64,000 nt of DNA from CAIWHR01 sp963726775 (lineage in GTDB: Bacteria; Pseudomonadota; Gammaproteobacteria; Burkholderiales; Casimicrobiaceae): positions 124,001 to 188,000 of the forward strand of contig CAVSDL010000007.1 of NCBI GenBank assembly GCA_963726775.1, written 5' to 3'. This document shows positions 1 through 9,198 of this stretch, piece after piece (the first letter of the stretch is position 1; the number at the start of each line of letters is the position of its first letter). Position numbers and translations under genes: made by a program. The notes beneath the pieces were generated by a model. It ran no database searches. It saw nothing but the letters and a program-made list of their open reading frames with translations, and was not told the DNA's origin.

Positions 1-359
1 TCCTCGACGAAATAGACGGTGAACGTCCGGTGGTCCAGCACCTTGCCCTGCCGCGTGAATTCGTAGACGTAGTCCCAGCGGTCGTCGCGAAAGACGGTGA
101 CGACGAGCGGCGTGCCGAGGACGAGGCGGACCTGCTGCTTCGTCTGACCGACCCGCAGCCTGTTCACCATGTCCTGCGAAAGGAAGTTGCCCTGGTTGAT
201 GTCGAGCTTGTACACGCCGAACGAACTCAGCGTGGGGGCGAACTTGTCGATCGTCGTGCAACCGGCCAGGAGCGACACGGCGACGGCGAGCGCTACCCGC
301 ACCGACGGCGGCCATGCGCGACGCGACGCGTGCGAGTTCGGGGAAGAAATGTGGGACAC
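1..359 (-). CDS. bamE: Outer-membrane assembly lipoprotein BamE (SmpA/OmlA), 3' end outside window
   Basis: Small lipoprotein of the BAM complex that inserts beta-barrels in the outer membrane. About 119 residues are visible; the C-terminus runs off the left edge. From a GTG start the protein has a short Arg/Pro-rich lead, a hydrophobic stretch and a lipobox LLAGC with the lipidated cysteine near residue 34. The SmpA/OmlA fold follows (YKLDINQGNF, then a VVTVFRDDRWDYVYEF-like segment), as expected for the family. It is divergent from fur, an arrangement common in Beta- and Gammaproteobacteria. The GTG start is the only one in frame that keeps the whole signal sequence. Family assignment is strong; the exact start is less so. 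Confidence 0.9.
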   Translation of the reverse strand, partial: MSHISSPNSHASRRAWPPSVRVALAVAVSLLAGCTTIDKFAPTLSSFGVYKLDINQGNFLSQDMVNRLRVGQTKQQVRLVLGTPLVVTVFRDDRWDYVYEFTRQGKVLDHRTFTVYFVE

Positions 360-476
360 GTGCCTGTGAAATTCCTGAGCGAGCCGCTATTATAGCCACG
401 TGCGACGCGGCACTGCGGGCCCCTTTTCCAATGGTGCCCGCCTTGCCGCACCCTTTCCTCGCCGGAGCATTCCCTC
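360..476. promoter_or_regulatory. Divergent bamE/fur promoter region
   Basis: The 117-bp gap holds an AT-rich element in otherwise GC-rich DNA. TATTAT (388-393) reads toward fur and the overlapping TATAAT (389-394, other strand) reads toward bamE. Neither has a convincing -35. A GGAG ribosome-binding site lies just before the fur ATG. No clear Fur box was seen. Confidence 0.45.
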
Positions 477-917
477 ATGACTTCTCCGCACGACCTCAAG
501 AACGCCGGTCTCAAGGCCACCGTGCCGCGCCTTCGGATCATCAATCTGTTCGAGACGTCGAAGGTCCGGCATCTGACCGCAGAGGACGTCTACCGGCAGT
601 TGTTGACGGAAGGTCTCGATATCGGGCTCGCGACGGTGTATCGGGTGCTGACCCAATTCGAGCAGGCGGGTTTGCTCAAGCGCCACCATTTCGAGTCCGG
701 GAAGGCGGTATTCGAGCTGAACGAGGGCCACCACCACGATCACATCGTGTGCCTGCAATGCGGCCGCGTCGAGGAGTTCTACGACGCGGAGATCGAAAAG
801 CGACAGATGAAAGTGGCGCGTGAACGCGGATTCGAAATCAGCGAGCACGCGCTCTACCTGTACGCCGATTGCGTGAAGGCCAAATGCCCGTACGGCAAAC
901 CCGGAGGCGGTGCCTGA
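477..917 (+). CDS. fur: Ferric uptake regulator Fur
   Basis: Iron-responsive DNA-binding repressor, 146 residues, normal for Fur. An N-terminal winged helix (about 1-80, with the ATVYRVL recognition-helix motif near 52-58) is followed by a dimerisation and metal domain. Metal ligands are visible: the H-rich run at 85-89, the Cys pair C92/C95 and a second pair C132/C137, matching the structural zinc site of four-Cys Fur proteins. The ATG at 477 has a GGAG about 10 nt upstream. It is divergent from bamE and convergent with murJ; the 73 bp between fur and murJ hold no obvious T-tailed terminator. Confidence 0.96.
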   Translation: MTSPHDLKNAGLKATVPRLRIINLFETSKVRHLTAEDVYRQLLTEGLDIGLATVYRVLTQFEQAGLLKRHHFESGKAVFELNEGHHHDHIVCLQCGRVEEFYDAEIEKRQMKVARERGFEISEHALYLYADCVKAKCPYGKPGGGA

Positions 918-990
918 CACGAAGTCGGGTGCCTCGCGGCCCCGGGGAACGCGTGGGCAAGCGTGCCCTCCCGGAGCCGCGGCTGCCGGG

Positions 991-2682
991 TCAACGCATC
1001 TCCGTCCGCGCAGCCTCCCCCGGACCTGCGTCGACATCACGTCGGTCGAGATCCGCGAACCGGAATCCGAGCAGCCACAGCGCGCCGAAATAGGCGGCGG
1101 CACCCAGCGCGCAGACCCATGCCAGCCGGGCGACCTTCGTCCACAGCGTCGCCTCGAGCCACAGGGACGCGGGGCCGGAGATCCACAGCAGCGTTGCGGC
1201 CAGCGCAAACAGCGCGACGGCCAGCTTCGAGATGAATAGCAGCCACCCCGGTCGCTGCACGTAGATCCCGCGCCTCTTGAGGAACCAGAACAGCAGCCCT
1301 GCGTTGAGGCAGGCACCGATCGATGTGGACAGCGTGAGGCCGGCGTGGCCGATCCGGTACATCAGGATCAGCGCAAGCGTTTGCGCGACGAGGACGGTGA
1401 CGAACGCGATCTTGACCGGCGTACTCATGATCTGGCGGGCGTAGAAACCGGGGGCGAGGATTTTCACGACAATGAGTCCGAGCAGGCCGACGCTGTAACC
1501 CAATAGCGCGGCGCGCGTCTGCCAGACGTCGTGCGCCGTGAACTGTCCATACTGGTAGAGGGTCGCGATCAGCGGCACGGCAAGCACCCACAGCGCGACC
1601 GCCGCGGGCAATGCGAGCAGGAAGGCGAGCCGCAGCCCCCAATCCAGAAGCGCCGAGTATTCCTGCGGCTCGGCGTCGGCATGATGCCTCGCGAGCGACG
1701 GCAACAGCACCGTACCGAGCGCGACACCCAGCAGTGCACCGGGGAACTCCATCAACCGGTCCGCGTAGGTGATCCACGATATCCGGCCATCGCCCAGCGC
1801 CGCGGCGAGCTGCGTGTTGATGAGCGCCGAGATCTGCGCGGCGGATACACCGAGCACGGCGGGTCCCATGGCCAGCAGCACGCGCCGAACGCCTTCGTCG
1901 CGCCAATCGAAGCGCGGACGTGGCAGCATCCCGATCCGGATCAGCGGCCGGACCTGCAGCGCGAGCTGCGCGCCGCCGCCGATGGCCACCCCCCACGCCA
2001 GCGCCGCGATCGGCGGGTCGCAGTACGGCGCGAGAAACAGCGTGGCCGCGATGATCGATAGATTGAGGAGTACCGGCGTGAACGCAGGAATCGCGAACTT
2101 CCGGTGGACGTTCAGGATGCCCCCTGCAAGCGACACCAGCGACACGAACAGAATGTAGGGAAAGACGATCCGGATCAGACCGGCGGTCAACTCGACTTTC
2201 CCGGACGTCTTCGCAAACCCCGACGCCAGCGCATAGACGAGCCATGGCGCCGCGAGAATACCGAAGACCGAAACGACGAAGAGACCGATCGCGAGCAGCG
2301 TGCCGACGCGGCCGACCAGGGCCTTCGTTTCCGCCTCGCCGCGCTGGCGCCGGTATTCGGCGAAGATCGGGACAAACGCCTGCGAGAACGCGCCCTCGGC
2401 AAACAGCCGGCGCAAGATGTTCGGCAGGCGGAATGCGGCCTCGAAGGCGTCCATCTGCAACCCCGCCCCGAACGCCGCAGCCTTGAGGCTTTCGCGGACG
2501 AGCCCGGAAATCCGCGACAGCAGCGTCATCCCGCTGACCGTGGACAACGCACGCAACAGATTCGTTGCTCTGCCGCCGTGGCGGTCCGCCGATGCGGATC
2601 GCGGCGGGGTCGTCGGTGGCGGCGGCGATGTCGGAGGCATGTTGGGCGCGACGCGAACGCTTGTCGCGTCGCGGAAAAGCAC
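991..2682 (-). CDS. murJ: Lipid II flippase MurJ (MviN)
   Basis: Polytopic inner-membrane protein that flips the peptidoglycan precursor lipid II to the periplasm. It shows the family N-terminal signature SGMTLLSRISGLVRES, the FRLPNILRRLFAEGAFSQAF segment, and roughly 14 hydrophobic helices to the C-terminus. The longest reading starts at a GTG (2682, 563 residues) and adds a Pro/Ser/Thr-rich stretch of about 40 residues before the conserved NLLRAL start region. An ATG at 2640 is an alternative. Neither has a clear ribosome-binding site, so the true start may be nearer the conserved block. It is divergent from rpsT, a typical neighbour. Confidence 0.93.
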   Translation of the reverse strand: MLFRDATSVRVAPNMPPTSPPPPTTPPRSASADRHGGRATNLLRALSTVSGMTLLSRISGLVRESLKAAAFGAGLQMDAFEAAFRLPNILRRLFAEGAFSQAFVPIFAEYRRQRGEAETKALVGRVGTLLAIGLFVVSVFGILAAPWLVYALASGFAKTSGKVELTAGLIRIVFPYILFVSLVSLAGGILNVHRKFAIPAFTPVLLNLSIIAATLFLAPYCDPPIAALAWGVAIGGGAQLALQVRPLIRIGMLPRPRFDWRDEGVRRVLLAMGPAVLGVSAAQISALINTQLAAALGDGRISWITYADRLMEFPGALLGVALGTVLLPSLARHHADAEPQEYSALLDWGLRLAFLLALPAAVALWVLAVPLIATLYQYGQFTAHDVWQTRAALLGYSVGLLGLIVVKILAPGFYARQIMSTPVKIAFVTVLVAQTLALILMYRIGHAGLTLSTSIGACLNAGLLFWFLKRRGIYVQRPGWLLFISKLAVALFALAATLLWISGPASLWLEATLWTKVARLAWVCALGAAAYFGALWLLGFRFADLDRRDVDAGPGEAARTEMR

Positions 2683-2695
2683 GGCGGGAGCGACC

Positions 2696-2724
2696 TTGCG
2701 CGAACCGCGGTAAGCTGCTATTAT
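2696..2724 (+). promoter_or_regulatory. rpsT promoter
   Basis: A -35 TTGCGC (2696-2701) and -10 TATTAT (2719-2724) are separated by 17 nt, placing the transcript start about 40 nt before the rpsT ATG. An AAGGA ribosome-binding site follows at about 2756-2760. Confidence 0.6.
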
Positions 2725-2771
2725 GCTTGGTCTTTTTTGCGTTCTCCAGAACCGAGCAAGGATTTCGACTC

Positions 2772-3035
2772 ATGGCCAACAGTGCCCAAGCCCGCAAGCG
2801 CGCCCGACAAGCCGAAGCGACCAACCATCGTAATGCCAGCCTGCTCTCGACCTTGCGCACGGCAGTCAAGAAGGTCCGCAAGGCCATCGCGACCGGCGAC
2901 AAGGCTGCGGCAACGCAGGAATTCAAGGCCTCGCAGGCAGTGATAGACCGTATCACCGACAAGAAGATCGTCCACAAGAACACCACTTCGCGCACCAAGT
3001 CGCGGCTCGCGCAAGCCATCAAGGCGCTGGCGTAA
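2772..3035 (+). CDS. rpsT: 30S ribosomal protein S20
   Basis: Ribosomal protein S20 of the small subunit, 87 residues, the normal size. It starts MANSAQARKRARQAE and is Lys/Arg/Ala-rich throughout (VKKVRKAI, SRTKSRLAQAIKALA), as S20 is. The ATG at 2772 is preceded by AAGGA and is the family start; an open frame extends further upstream but overlaps the promoter and is not used. It is a single-gene unit with its own promoter and a strong terminator. Confidence 0.97.
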   Translation: MANSAQARKRARQAEATNHRNASLLSTLRTAVKKVRKAIATGDKAAATQEFKASQAVIDRITDKKIVHKNTTSRTKSRLAQAIKALA

Positions 3036-3066
3036 GCGATTTCCGGACGACATTCAGCACACGATC

Positions 3067-3090
3067 AGGGCGCCTGCGGGCGCCTTTTTT
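3067..3090 (+). terminator. Rho-independent terminator of rpsT
   Basis: A GGCGCC/GGCGCC stem (3069-3074 with 3079-3084, extended by weaker outer pairs) has a short loop and is followed by six T residues. It lies 31 nt after the rpsT stop codon. Confidence 0.85.
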
Positions 3091-3244
3091 GTTCGGGCCG
3101 CGTAGGCCACACGGAATCCGCTGCGTTCGCACGAATTGCGGACGCGCGATTTCGATTCCCACAAGGCGGGCATGGCAATTGCTTCACTAGCCCGATAGGC
3201 GATGCCCGGCATCGACCTGTCCCCGACGCGATTCGACCATCCCT

Positions 3245-5518
3245 ATGCCCAGCAAAGCCGCCTGCCGGCGGCGAACGACGGACGCGCGCAGCGTCGGAAC
3301 CGCGCTTGGGCAAATTCCGACGTACTTGGGTACCGCCCGAAGCGGGGAGAGTGACCTGCGCAACGCTCGCGCAACGAGCAGCGGCGCGCCCGTCGATCGA
3401 GGCCCGGGCATCGCGCGACCCCGACTCGCGGTGGCGCTCGTCGGCGCAGGAAAACGGCTGGCGCTGGCAGGTCTCGGCGCGTACGCATTCCTCGCCCTGG
3501 TTTCGCCCGCGGGCGCCGACCCCGACACTGCGGCCCGCGCGCAGCAAATCGAGATCTATGCGTCCGGACATCCGAAACGTGCCGTCCTCGAGCTTGCCGA
3601 ATTGGTCCCTCGCGCCGGAGTGGGAAAGGCTTCGGATCGTCTCCTGGTCCGCGCCCTCCTGGGACAGGCGCTGGTGCTGGCGGGACGGGCCACGGAAGCG
3701 CTCGCGCTCGCCGGCGAAATGGAAGACGAGGCCCTCACCACGTCCGACTCGCCGTCGCTCGCGGCCGCGCTCCTGGTACGCAGCAGCGTGCAGTCCACCA
3801 CGGGGGACACGGCGAAGGCCAATGCCCTCGCGAAGCGGGCCTTCGGATTGATGCACGGAGCTGCCGATCCATTCCTGACCCATTGGGCGTTGATGGCGAT
3901 CGGAACGACGGCCCGCGGCCGGGGCCAGCGTGACGAAGCGCTCAGCAGCTTGCACGACGCACTGTCGCTCGCGGAACGGATCGGCAGCCCGTATCGTCGC
4001 TCGAGCGCCCTCTACCAGCTTTCGGTCCTCTATCTCGAGATGAAGCAGGGGGAACGGGCGCTGGAGACAAGTCTCGAAGCGTTCAGGTACGCGAAAGCGG
4101 CGGGCAGTGCGTATGCGATGGCCAACGCCAGGATGGCGGAGTCGGCCACGATGGAGCTTCTCGACAATCCCGAACGCGAACTCGCCGCGATGGAAGACGC
4201 GCTCGCGATCGCGCGCAAGGCGCAGTCGATGACGGCGGAGTGCCGCGCGCTGATCAATCTCTCCGACATACAGCTGCGCCGCCGGCGCTTCCAGGACGCG
4301 CTGGACCTGTCGCGGCAATCGCTGGATCTGGCGAAGGAATTCGACGATGCCGGCCTGATGGCAACGAGTGAGGCCAACATGGGGTTCGCGCTGTTCGGCC
4401 TGGGCCGGACGCAGGAAGCGAAGCGCCTGACCGACCAGGCCGTCGCCTACTTCGAACGCACGAGAGCTACGGCAGAGATCGCGGGTCTCCTCGGAGAATA
4501 TGGCCAGTATCTCGAGAAAGCGGGCGACTACAAGGCAGCGCTGGCGCTCTACCATCGCGAGCGCAAGCTCAACGACGAGATCGCCCTCGCCACCCACCAG
4601 CGGACGGTGCTGGAATTGCAGGAGAAATACGAATCGGAAAGGCAGCAGCGGGAAATCGCGTTGCTCAACCGCGAGAATGCAGTCACGTCGACCGAACTGC
4701 ATACCCGCGTTCTGCAGCAGCGCGTGTGGTGGCTGGTCGCCACCGTCTTCGGCCTGTCCTTCCTGGTCGTGACCGTGCTCTACCGGAAGCTTCGCGCGAC
4801 CAATCGGTTGCTCGGGCAGAAAAACCTCGAGCTGCGGATCCAGAGCAGCCGCGACCCGCTCACCGCGCTGTACAACCGCCGCTATTTCCAGGACTTCATC
4901 GACGACGAGACCGCCCGGCCGGAGCGCCGCCGCAACGATGCGACGACCGTGGAGGCGTTGCTGCTCATCGACCTCGACAACTTCAAGGCGACCAACGACG
5001 ACCACGGGCATTCGGCGGGTGATGCCGTACTGGTCGCGGCCGCCCAACGACTCCGCGAGGCACTGCGAGAAACCGACATGATCGTGCGCTGGGGCGGCGA
5101 GGAATTCCTGGTCTTTGTCGCCGCGACGCAGGCCGACAAGCTGGACGAGATCGCGCAGCGAATCATGGAGGCCCTTGCGACGGAGCCTTTCGTGCACCAC
5201 GGTTATCCGATATCGATTACGGCGTCGGTCGGCTTCGTACCGATGCCGCTGCCGCCGCGCAATATGGCGTTGCCCTGGGAACGTTCGATCGGCCTCGCCG
5301 ACATGGCGCTGTACATGGCGAAGGTCCACGGCCGCAACCGGGCCTACGGCATCCGCGGACTTGCCAATGCCGACAGCGAAACACTGGCCGCCGTCGAGCG
5401 CGATCTCGAGCGCGCATGGCGCGATGGGTTGGTCGACATGCATGTGCTCCACGGACCCGGCGCACCGTTGCCGGCAGTCGCGGCAGCGCAGGGAGCCGCG
5501 GGTCTCATCCGCCACTGA
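3245..5518 (+). CDS. TPR-repeat sensor diguanylate cyclase (GGDEF)
   Basis: Predicted membrane-anchored diguanylate cyclase making cyclic di-GMP, 757 residues from the first ATG. A signal or anchor segment lies near residues 60-92. A long periplasmic helical region rich in TPR-like units follows (about 95-470), then a helical linker, a transmembrane helix near 494-515 (VWWLVATVFGLSFLVVTVLY), and a cytoplasmic GGDEF domain at about 535-705 with intact active-site GGEEF at 617-621 and DLDNFKATND upstream. No RxxD inhibitory site is obvious before the GGEEF. The first 60 residues are Arg/Ala-rich and may not be translated; a GTG at 3431 just before the signal segment is a plausible start. The signal sensed is unknown. 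Confidence 0.85.
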   Translation: MPSKAACRRRTTDARSVGTALGQIPTYLGTARSGESDLRNARATSSGAPVDRGPGIARPRLAVALVGAGKRLALAGLGAYAFLALVSPAGADPDTAARAQQIEIYASGHPKRAVLELAELVPRAGVGKASDRLLVRALLGQALVLAGRATEALALAGEMEDEALTTSDSPSLAAALLVRSSVQSTTGDTAKANALAKRAFGLMHGAADPFLTHWALMAIGTTARGRGQRDEALSSLHDALSLAERIGSPYRRSSALYQLSVLYLEMKQGERALETSLEAFRYAKAAGSAYAMANARMAESATMELLDNPERELAAMEDALAIARKAQSMTAECRALINLSDIQLRRRRFQDALDLSRQSLDLAKEFDDAGLMATSEANMGFALFGLGRTQEAKRLTDQAVAYFERTRATAEIAGLLGEYGQYLEKAGDYKAALALYHRERKLNDEIALATHQRTVLELQEKYESERQQREIALLNRENAVTSTELHTRVLQQRVWWLVATVFGLSFLVVTVLYRKLRATNRLLGQKNLELRIQSSRDPLTALYNRRYFQDFIDDETARPERRRNDATTVEALLLIDLDNFKATNDDHGHSAGDAVLVAAAQRLREALRETDMIVRWGGEEFLVFVAATQADKLDEIAQRIMEALATEPFVHHGYPISITASVGFVPMPLPPRNMALPWERSIGLADMALYMAKVHGRNRAYGIRGLANADSETLAAVERDLERAWRDGLVDMHVLHGPGAPLPAVAAAQGAAGLIRH

Positions 5519-5665
5519 CAACAAGGCGACGGGCATCCGCGGCATATCCGGACCCGACGCCGGACCCCACCTGCGCCGGCGCGGATTCTTGCGCCACGTC
5601 TTGCGCCACGCTCCTGGCCCTTTCCGACGTGCAACGCACCTTCGGACGTCGTCTGAACAGGGCCC

Positions 5666-6892
5666 CTAACCGGGTCGGCCATCCACCCGCGGCCGCCAAT
5701 ACGCCGGCGCGTACCTCGCGCACCAGGGCACCCAGCACGCGACCCATACGAGCGCGGACGCAGCCAGCCATCCGCGGCCGGGCAGCGCTTCGGCCGCGAC
5801 GCGAACCACGGCCGCCACCTGCAAGAACTGGAACAGCCGCCACGTCACGGCGTCCGCAGCGAGCGTGCGCCCCGAGTGGCCGCAGGTCACGCGGGTGACC
5901 ATCGCCATCAGGAGCGACGACGCGAAACCGATCGTCAGCGCGTGCAGCGGCGCGAGCCCGAGGCCGGCCCCGTCCGTCAGCAGGAGCAGCGAATGCAAAC
6001 CGGCGAGCAGGAATCCGATCCCGTACCAGAGGAATCCGCCATGCAGCATCGCCAGCAGGTGATTCTTCATGCTCTGCACGAAGCCCCAGCGCAACGTCAG
6101 CCACAGCAGCAGCACCGCCGCCGGGATATCGACCGGCCATGTCCACGCCGCGAGGCCCGCGCCGTCGAGCACGCCATGCGTCACCGGGGCGCCAGCCATG
6201 GCCAGGAGCAGCCACCATGGCCGGAACGCGGTGACGAACGGCACCGCACTCGCGGTAAAGAACGGGATCATCCGGTGGCACACCGTCACGAACACGGGCA
6301 GCAGGAAACCCCATACGCCGGCCTCCCGCACCCACCCATGCGCGACCGGTCCGAACAGAGCGAACGCGACAACACAGCTCGCGCCGATGAGGAGCGCTGC
6401 CAGCACCACTATCGCGTGCACTTTGTCGGCGGCGTCGCTCTCGCGAATCAGCAGGGCAAATCGGAGCAGCAGCCACAGCCAGCCGACGGCGTATGCCGCC
6501 GCGGCAACGCGAATGGCCCCGGCGCCCGCGATCTGCAATGGAACCAGCGCCAGCGCGGAGACCGCCGCCAGTACTCCGGGCGGCAACCACGCGGCGCGTT
6601 TGGGGGAAGCGACGCCGAGCCAGCGCGGGCCTGCCGTAAACAGGAATCCGAACATGAAGAACGGCGCGAAACTGCAGGTCATCAGCAGCGTGTGCAACGC
6701 GGTATCGGCGACCGCGGGCAAGGCCGGCGGCATGGCCGGCGACAGGCGCGCGATCAGCACCCACGCCCACCACAGCGAAACCTGAACGATCTGGACGACC
6801 CCCACCAGGAAAAAGAACCGGTGGGGAGCGCTGAATACCCGTCTCCCGGAATCGGCCGCCGCCCGCGCGCGCGGATCGCCGGCGAGGGCCAT
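5666..6892 (-). CDS. nnrS: NnrS family membrane haem/copper protein (NO response)
   Basis: Polytopic inner-membrane protein of the NnrS family, 408 residues with about 12 hydrophobic helices. Family-typical segments are FFMFGFLFTAGPRWL, CHRMIPFF, HALTIGFASSLLMAMVTRV and GHSGRTL. In Rhodobacter and Vibrio, NnrS binds haem and copper and protects against NO-derived stress. It starts 6 nt after the nitronate monooxygenase stop, so the two form one operon under the FNR-type box at 8169-8182. That control fits a nitrosative-stress role. Confidence 0.88.
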   Translation of the reverse strand: MALAGDPRARAAADSGRRVFSAPHRFFFLVGVVQIVQVSLWWAWVLIARLSPAMPPALPAVADTALHTLLMTCSFAPFFMFGFLFTAGPRWLGVASPKRAAWLPPGVLAAVSALALVPLQIAGAGAIRVAAAAYAVGWLWLLLRFALLIRESDAADKVHAIVVLAALLIGASCVVAFALFGPVAHGWVREAGVWGFLLPVFVTVCHRMIPFFTASAVPFVTAFRPWWLLLAMAGAPVTHGVLDGAGLAAWTWPVDIPAAVLLLWLTLRWGFVQSMKNHLLAMLHGGFLWYGIGFLLAGLHSLLLLTDGAGLGLAPLHALTIGFASSLLMAMVTRVTCGHSGRTLAADAVTWRLFQFLQVAAVVRVAAEALPGRGWLAASALVWVACWVPWCARYAPAYWRPRVDGRPG

Positions 6893-6898
6893 CGGTAG

Positions 6899-8098
6899 TC
6901 AGGCGACCGGCGCCGGGCGCAAGCCGGTCAGCAGGTAGCCGATCAGATCGCGGACCGGACGAATCTCGCTCCCGAATGGAAGCGACGCGGCGCCGCGAAA
7001 GAACAAGCCCTTTGCCACATCGCCGCGCAGCGCCGCGGCAAGCTGGATGTCGATGCAGAACTGGCCGACCTTCGCGACACCGTCGCGCAGGCCGCACTGG
7101 AACAGGCAGTCGAACTTCAGCGTGCAACGCGGCTTCTTCCGCGCGACGGCGGTCAGTTTCGGCAGGTACTTGAGATAGTTTTCGAGCCATGGCGTACGCA
7201 CCGCGCGCGCGGGCAGTCCGGCCACGCTCATGAACTCGACGATGTCTCCGGCGGTCGCGTCCGCAAGTACGCGCTTGAACGCGAGGTCGGCGTCGCCCTC
7301 CTCGGTGACGGCGAACGCCGTGCCGAGCTGCACGGCGGCGGCGCCCAGCGCCACGAGTTCGCGGATCCGCTCGTGCGTGTTGATGCCTCCTGCCGGGATG
7401 AGCGGAATCGCATTGTCCGCGATGCCCTCGGCCTTGAAGAACGCGCGAACTTCGGGCAACACTCTCTCGAAGTCGAAGCGCGGGTCCGAAAGATCCTCGA
7501 TTTTCGCCGCGCCGAGGTGACCACCCGCATAGCGCGGATGCTCGATCACGATCGCGTCCGGAACGCGACCCTTGCGGGCCCACCTCTTGATCACGATCTG
7601 GATGCCACGGGCGTCCGACAGGATGGGGATCAGCGCGACATCCGGATACGGCGCGACAAGCTCCGGCAGGTCGAGCGGCAGCCCGGCGCCGACGACGATG
7701 GCGTCGGCACCGCTTTCACACGCCTGCCGCACATACGCTGCATACTCGGACACTGCGCGCATGACGTTGACGGCGACCAGGCCGCGGCCGCCCGACATCG
7801 TCTTCGCCATGCGGATTTCGCGGTCGAGCGCGGTGAGGTTCGCGACGTTGACCGTCGCCTTGTCGGCGTGCGCGCTCATCGCCATCAGGTCGGGATGATG
7901 GCGGCGCAGATCGATGCTCGCAATCGTCCCGACTGCCCCCAGGCTTGCGACGGATCCCGCGAGCCGATGCGCCGAGACGCCGACACCCATTCCCCCCTGC
8001 ACGATCGGCAAGACGCTGCGGCCGCGGATGACGAGCGGCGGGAGATCATGCGCGGAGGTCGTCCGGTCGCACGGATCGACAGGCGAAGATTGCGTCAT
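6899..8098 (-). CDS. Nitronate monooxygenase / 2-nitropropane dioxygenase family flavoprotein
   Basis: FMN-dependent TIM-barrel enzyme of the nitronate monooxygenase family (399 residues from the ATG at 8098). The glycine-rich N-terminal motif VQGGMGVGVSAHRLAG, the flavin-phosphate region IPAGGINTHERIRELVALGAAAVQLGTAF, and a Cys-containing tail (KFDCLFQCG) are visible. Nitronate oxidation is the family reaction; the true substrate is not shown. The frame stays open to a TTG at 8182, but that codon lies inside the regulatory box and upstream of the likely transcript start, so the ATG at 8098 is preferred. Co-transcribed with nnrS. Confidence 0.82.
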   Translation of the reverse strand: MTQSSPVDPCDRTTSAHDLPPLVIRGRSVLPIVQGGMGVGVSAHRLAGSVASLGAVGTIASIDLRRHHPDLMAMSAHADKATVNVANLTALDREIRMAKTMSGGRGLVAVNVMRAVSEYAAYVRQACESGADAIVVGAGLPLDLPELVAPYPDVALIPILSDARGIQIVIKRWARKGRVPDAIVIEHPRYAGGHLGAAKIEDLSDPRFDFERVLPEVRAFFKAEGIADNAIPLIPAGGINTHERIRELVALGAAAVQLGTAFAVTEEGDADLAFKRVLADATAGDIVEFMSVAGLPARAVRTPWLENYLKYLPKLTAVARKKPRCTLKFDCLFQCGLRDGVAKVGQFCIDIQLAAALRGDVAKGLFFRGAASLPFGSEIRPVRDLIGYLLTGLRPAPVA

Positions 8099-8140
8099 CG
8101 GTCGCCGGGCAGGTACGCGGCAGGGTTCAGGAATCGTCGG

Positions 8141-8182
8141 AGCGTACGTCGAATGCGCTACGGCGTCCTTGACAACGGTCAA
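8141..8182 (-). promoter_or_regulatory. FNR/Dnr-type box and -10 of the NMO-nnrS operon
   Basis: A perfect inverted repeat TTGAC-N4-GTCAA (8169-8182) is followed, on the minus strand, by 22 nt and a TACGCT -10 element (8141-8146). That places the box centre near -41.5, the class II activator position. The transcript would start near 8134, 36 nt before the ATG. The regulator could be the FNR encoded at 42.5 kb or a Dnr/NnrR-type NO sensor elsewhere in the genome. Confidence 0.7.
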
Positions 8183-8268
8183 CTCCGGCCGCGCAAGGCG
8201 GCCGCCGGCAGCGTGCTAATATGTTGATTCCACACGATTCCGAACGCAATTCGCCGCGCCCCGACGCC

Positions 8269-9198
8269 ATGCCCCCCGTGCCGCCGAAACATTTCCTCCA
8301 GTTCCGCGATTTTTCGTGCGAGGAATTCGACTATCTGCTGGCACGCACCCGCTCCATCAAGGACCGGTTCAAGCGCTACGAGATCTACCAGCCGTTGCGC
8401 GACCGCACGCTGGCGATGGTGTTCGAGAAAGCATCGACGCGCACCCGCGTCTCGTTCGAGGCGGGAATGAACCAGCTCGGCGGAATTGCGATCAACCTCA
8501 ATCGCGGCGACACGCAGCTTTCGCGCGGCGAGCCCATCGAGGATGTCGCGCGCGTGATCTCGCGGATGGTCGACGTCGTGATGATCCGAACCTTCGAGCA
8601 GACGATCATCGAGCGCTTCGCCGCGCACTCCCGTGTTCCGGTCATCAACGGCCTTACCAACGAGTACCACCCCTGTCAGATCCTCGCCGACATCTACACG
8701 TATGTCGAACACCGTGGCTCGATACGCGGCAGGACCGTGGCCTGGATCGGCGACTCGAACAACGTCTGCTACACGTGGTTGCAGGCGGCAACGGTGCTGG
8801 GCTTCGAAGTTCATGTTTCGACGCCGCCGGGCTACGAGGCCGAAAGCAGGCGTGCCGGCGTCCGCGACGAGGCCCATTTCGAATCGTTCTCCGATCCGCG
8901 TGATGCCTGTCGCGGCGCCGACCTCGTCACGACCGACGTGTGGACCAGCATGGGCTTCGAGGCCGAGAATGACGAGAGGAAGCGCGACTTCCTCCACTGG
9001 CAGGTCGATGCCGACATGATGCGTCAGGCGAAACCGGACGCATTGTTCATGCATTGCCTGCCCGCGCATCGCGGCGAGGAAGTGACCGCCGAGGTGATCG
9101 ACGGTCCGCAGAGCGTCGTCTGGGACGAGGCCGAAAATCGCCTGCACGCGCAGAAGGCTCTACTGGAGTACCTCGTGTGCGGTCGTGTGGCAGCGTGA
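8269..9198 (+). CDS. argF: Ornithine carbamoyltransferase (anabolic)
   Basis: Arginine biosynthesis: carbamoyl phosphate plus ornithine to citrulline. 309 residues from the ATG at 8269. The carbamoyl-phosphate loop STRTR is near residues 56-60, HPCQ lies mid-protein, and the ornithine-binding HCLPAHRGEE lies near the end. An upstream in-frame ATG (8221) overlaps a TAATAT that looks like a -10, so it is probably not the start. The C-terminus ends CGRVAA, encoded beyond the first copy of a 49-bp repeat. A second copy downstream would end CGRIDP, so the last residues were probably replaced by a duplication or insertion. Confidence 0.95.
   Translation: MPPVPPKHFLQFRDFSCEEFDYLLARTRSIKDRFKRYEIYQPLRDRTLAMVFEKASTRTRVSFEAGMNQLGGIAINLNRGDTQLSRGEPIEDVARVISRMVDVVMIRTFEQTIIERFAAHSRVPVINGLTNEYHPCQILADIYTYVEHRGSIRGRTVAWIGDSNNVCYTWLQAATVLGFEVHVSTPPGYEAESRRAGVRDEAHFESFSDPRDACRGADLVTTDVWTSMGFEAENDERKRDFLHWQVDADMMRQAKPDALFMHCLPAHRGEEVTAEVIDGPQSVVWDEAENRLHAQKALLEYLVCGRVAA

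Noticed and set aside
8099..8182. Upstream TTG start (8182) for the nitronate monooxygenase
   Set aside because: The TTG lies inside the FNR-type palindrome and upstream of the predicted transcript start; the ATG at 8098 is consistent with the promoter.
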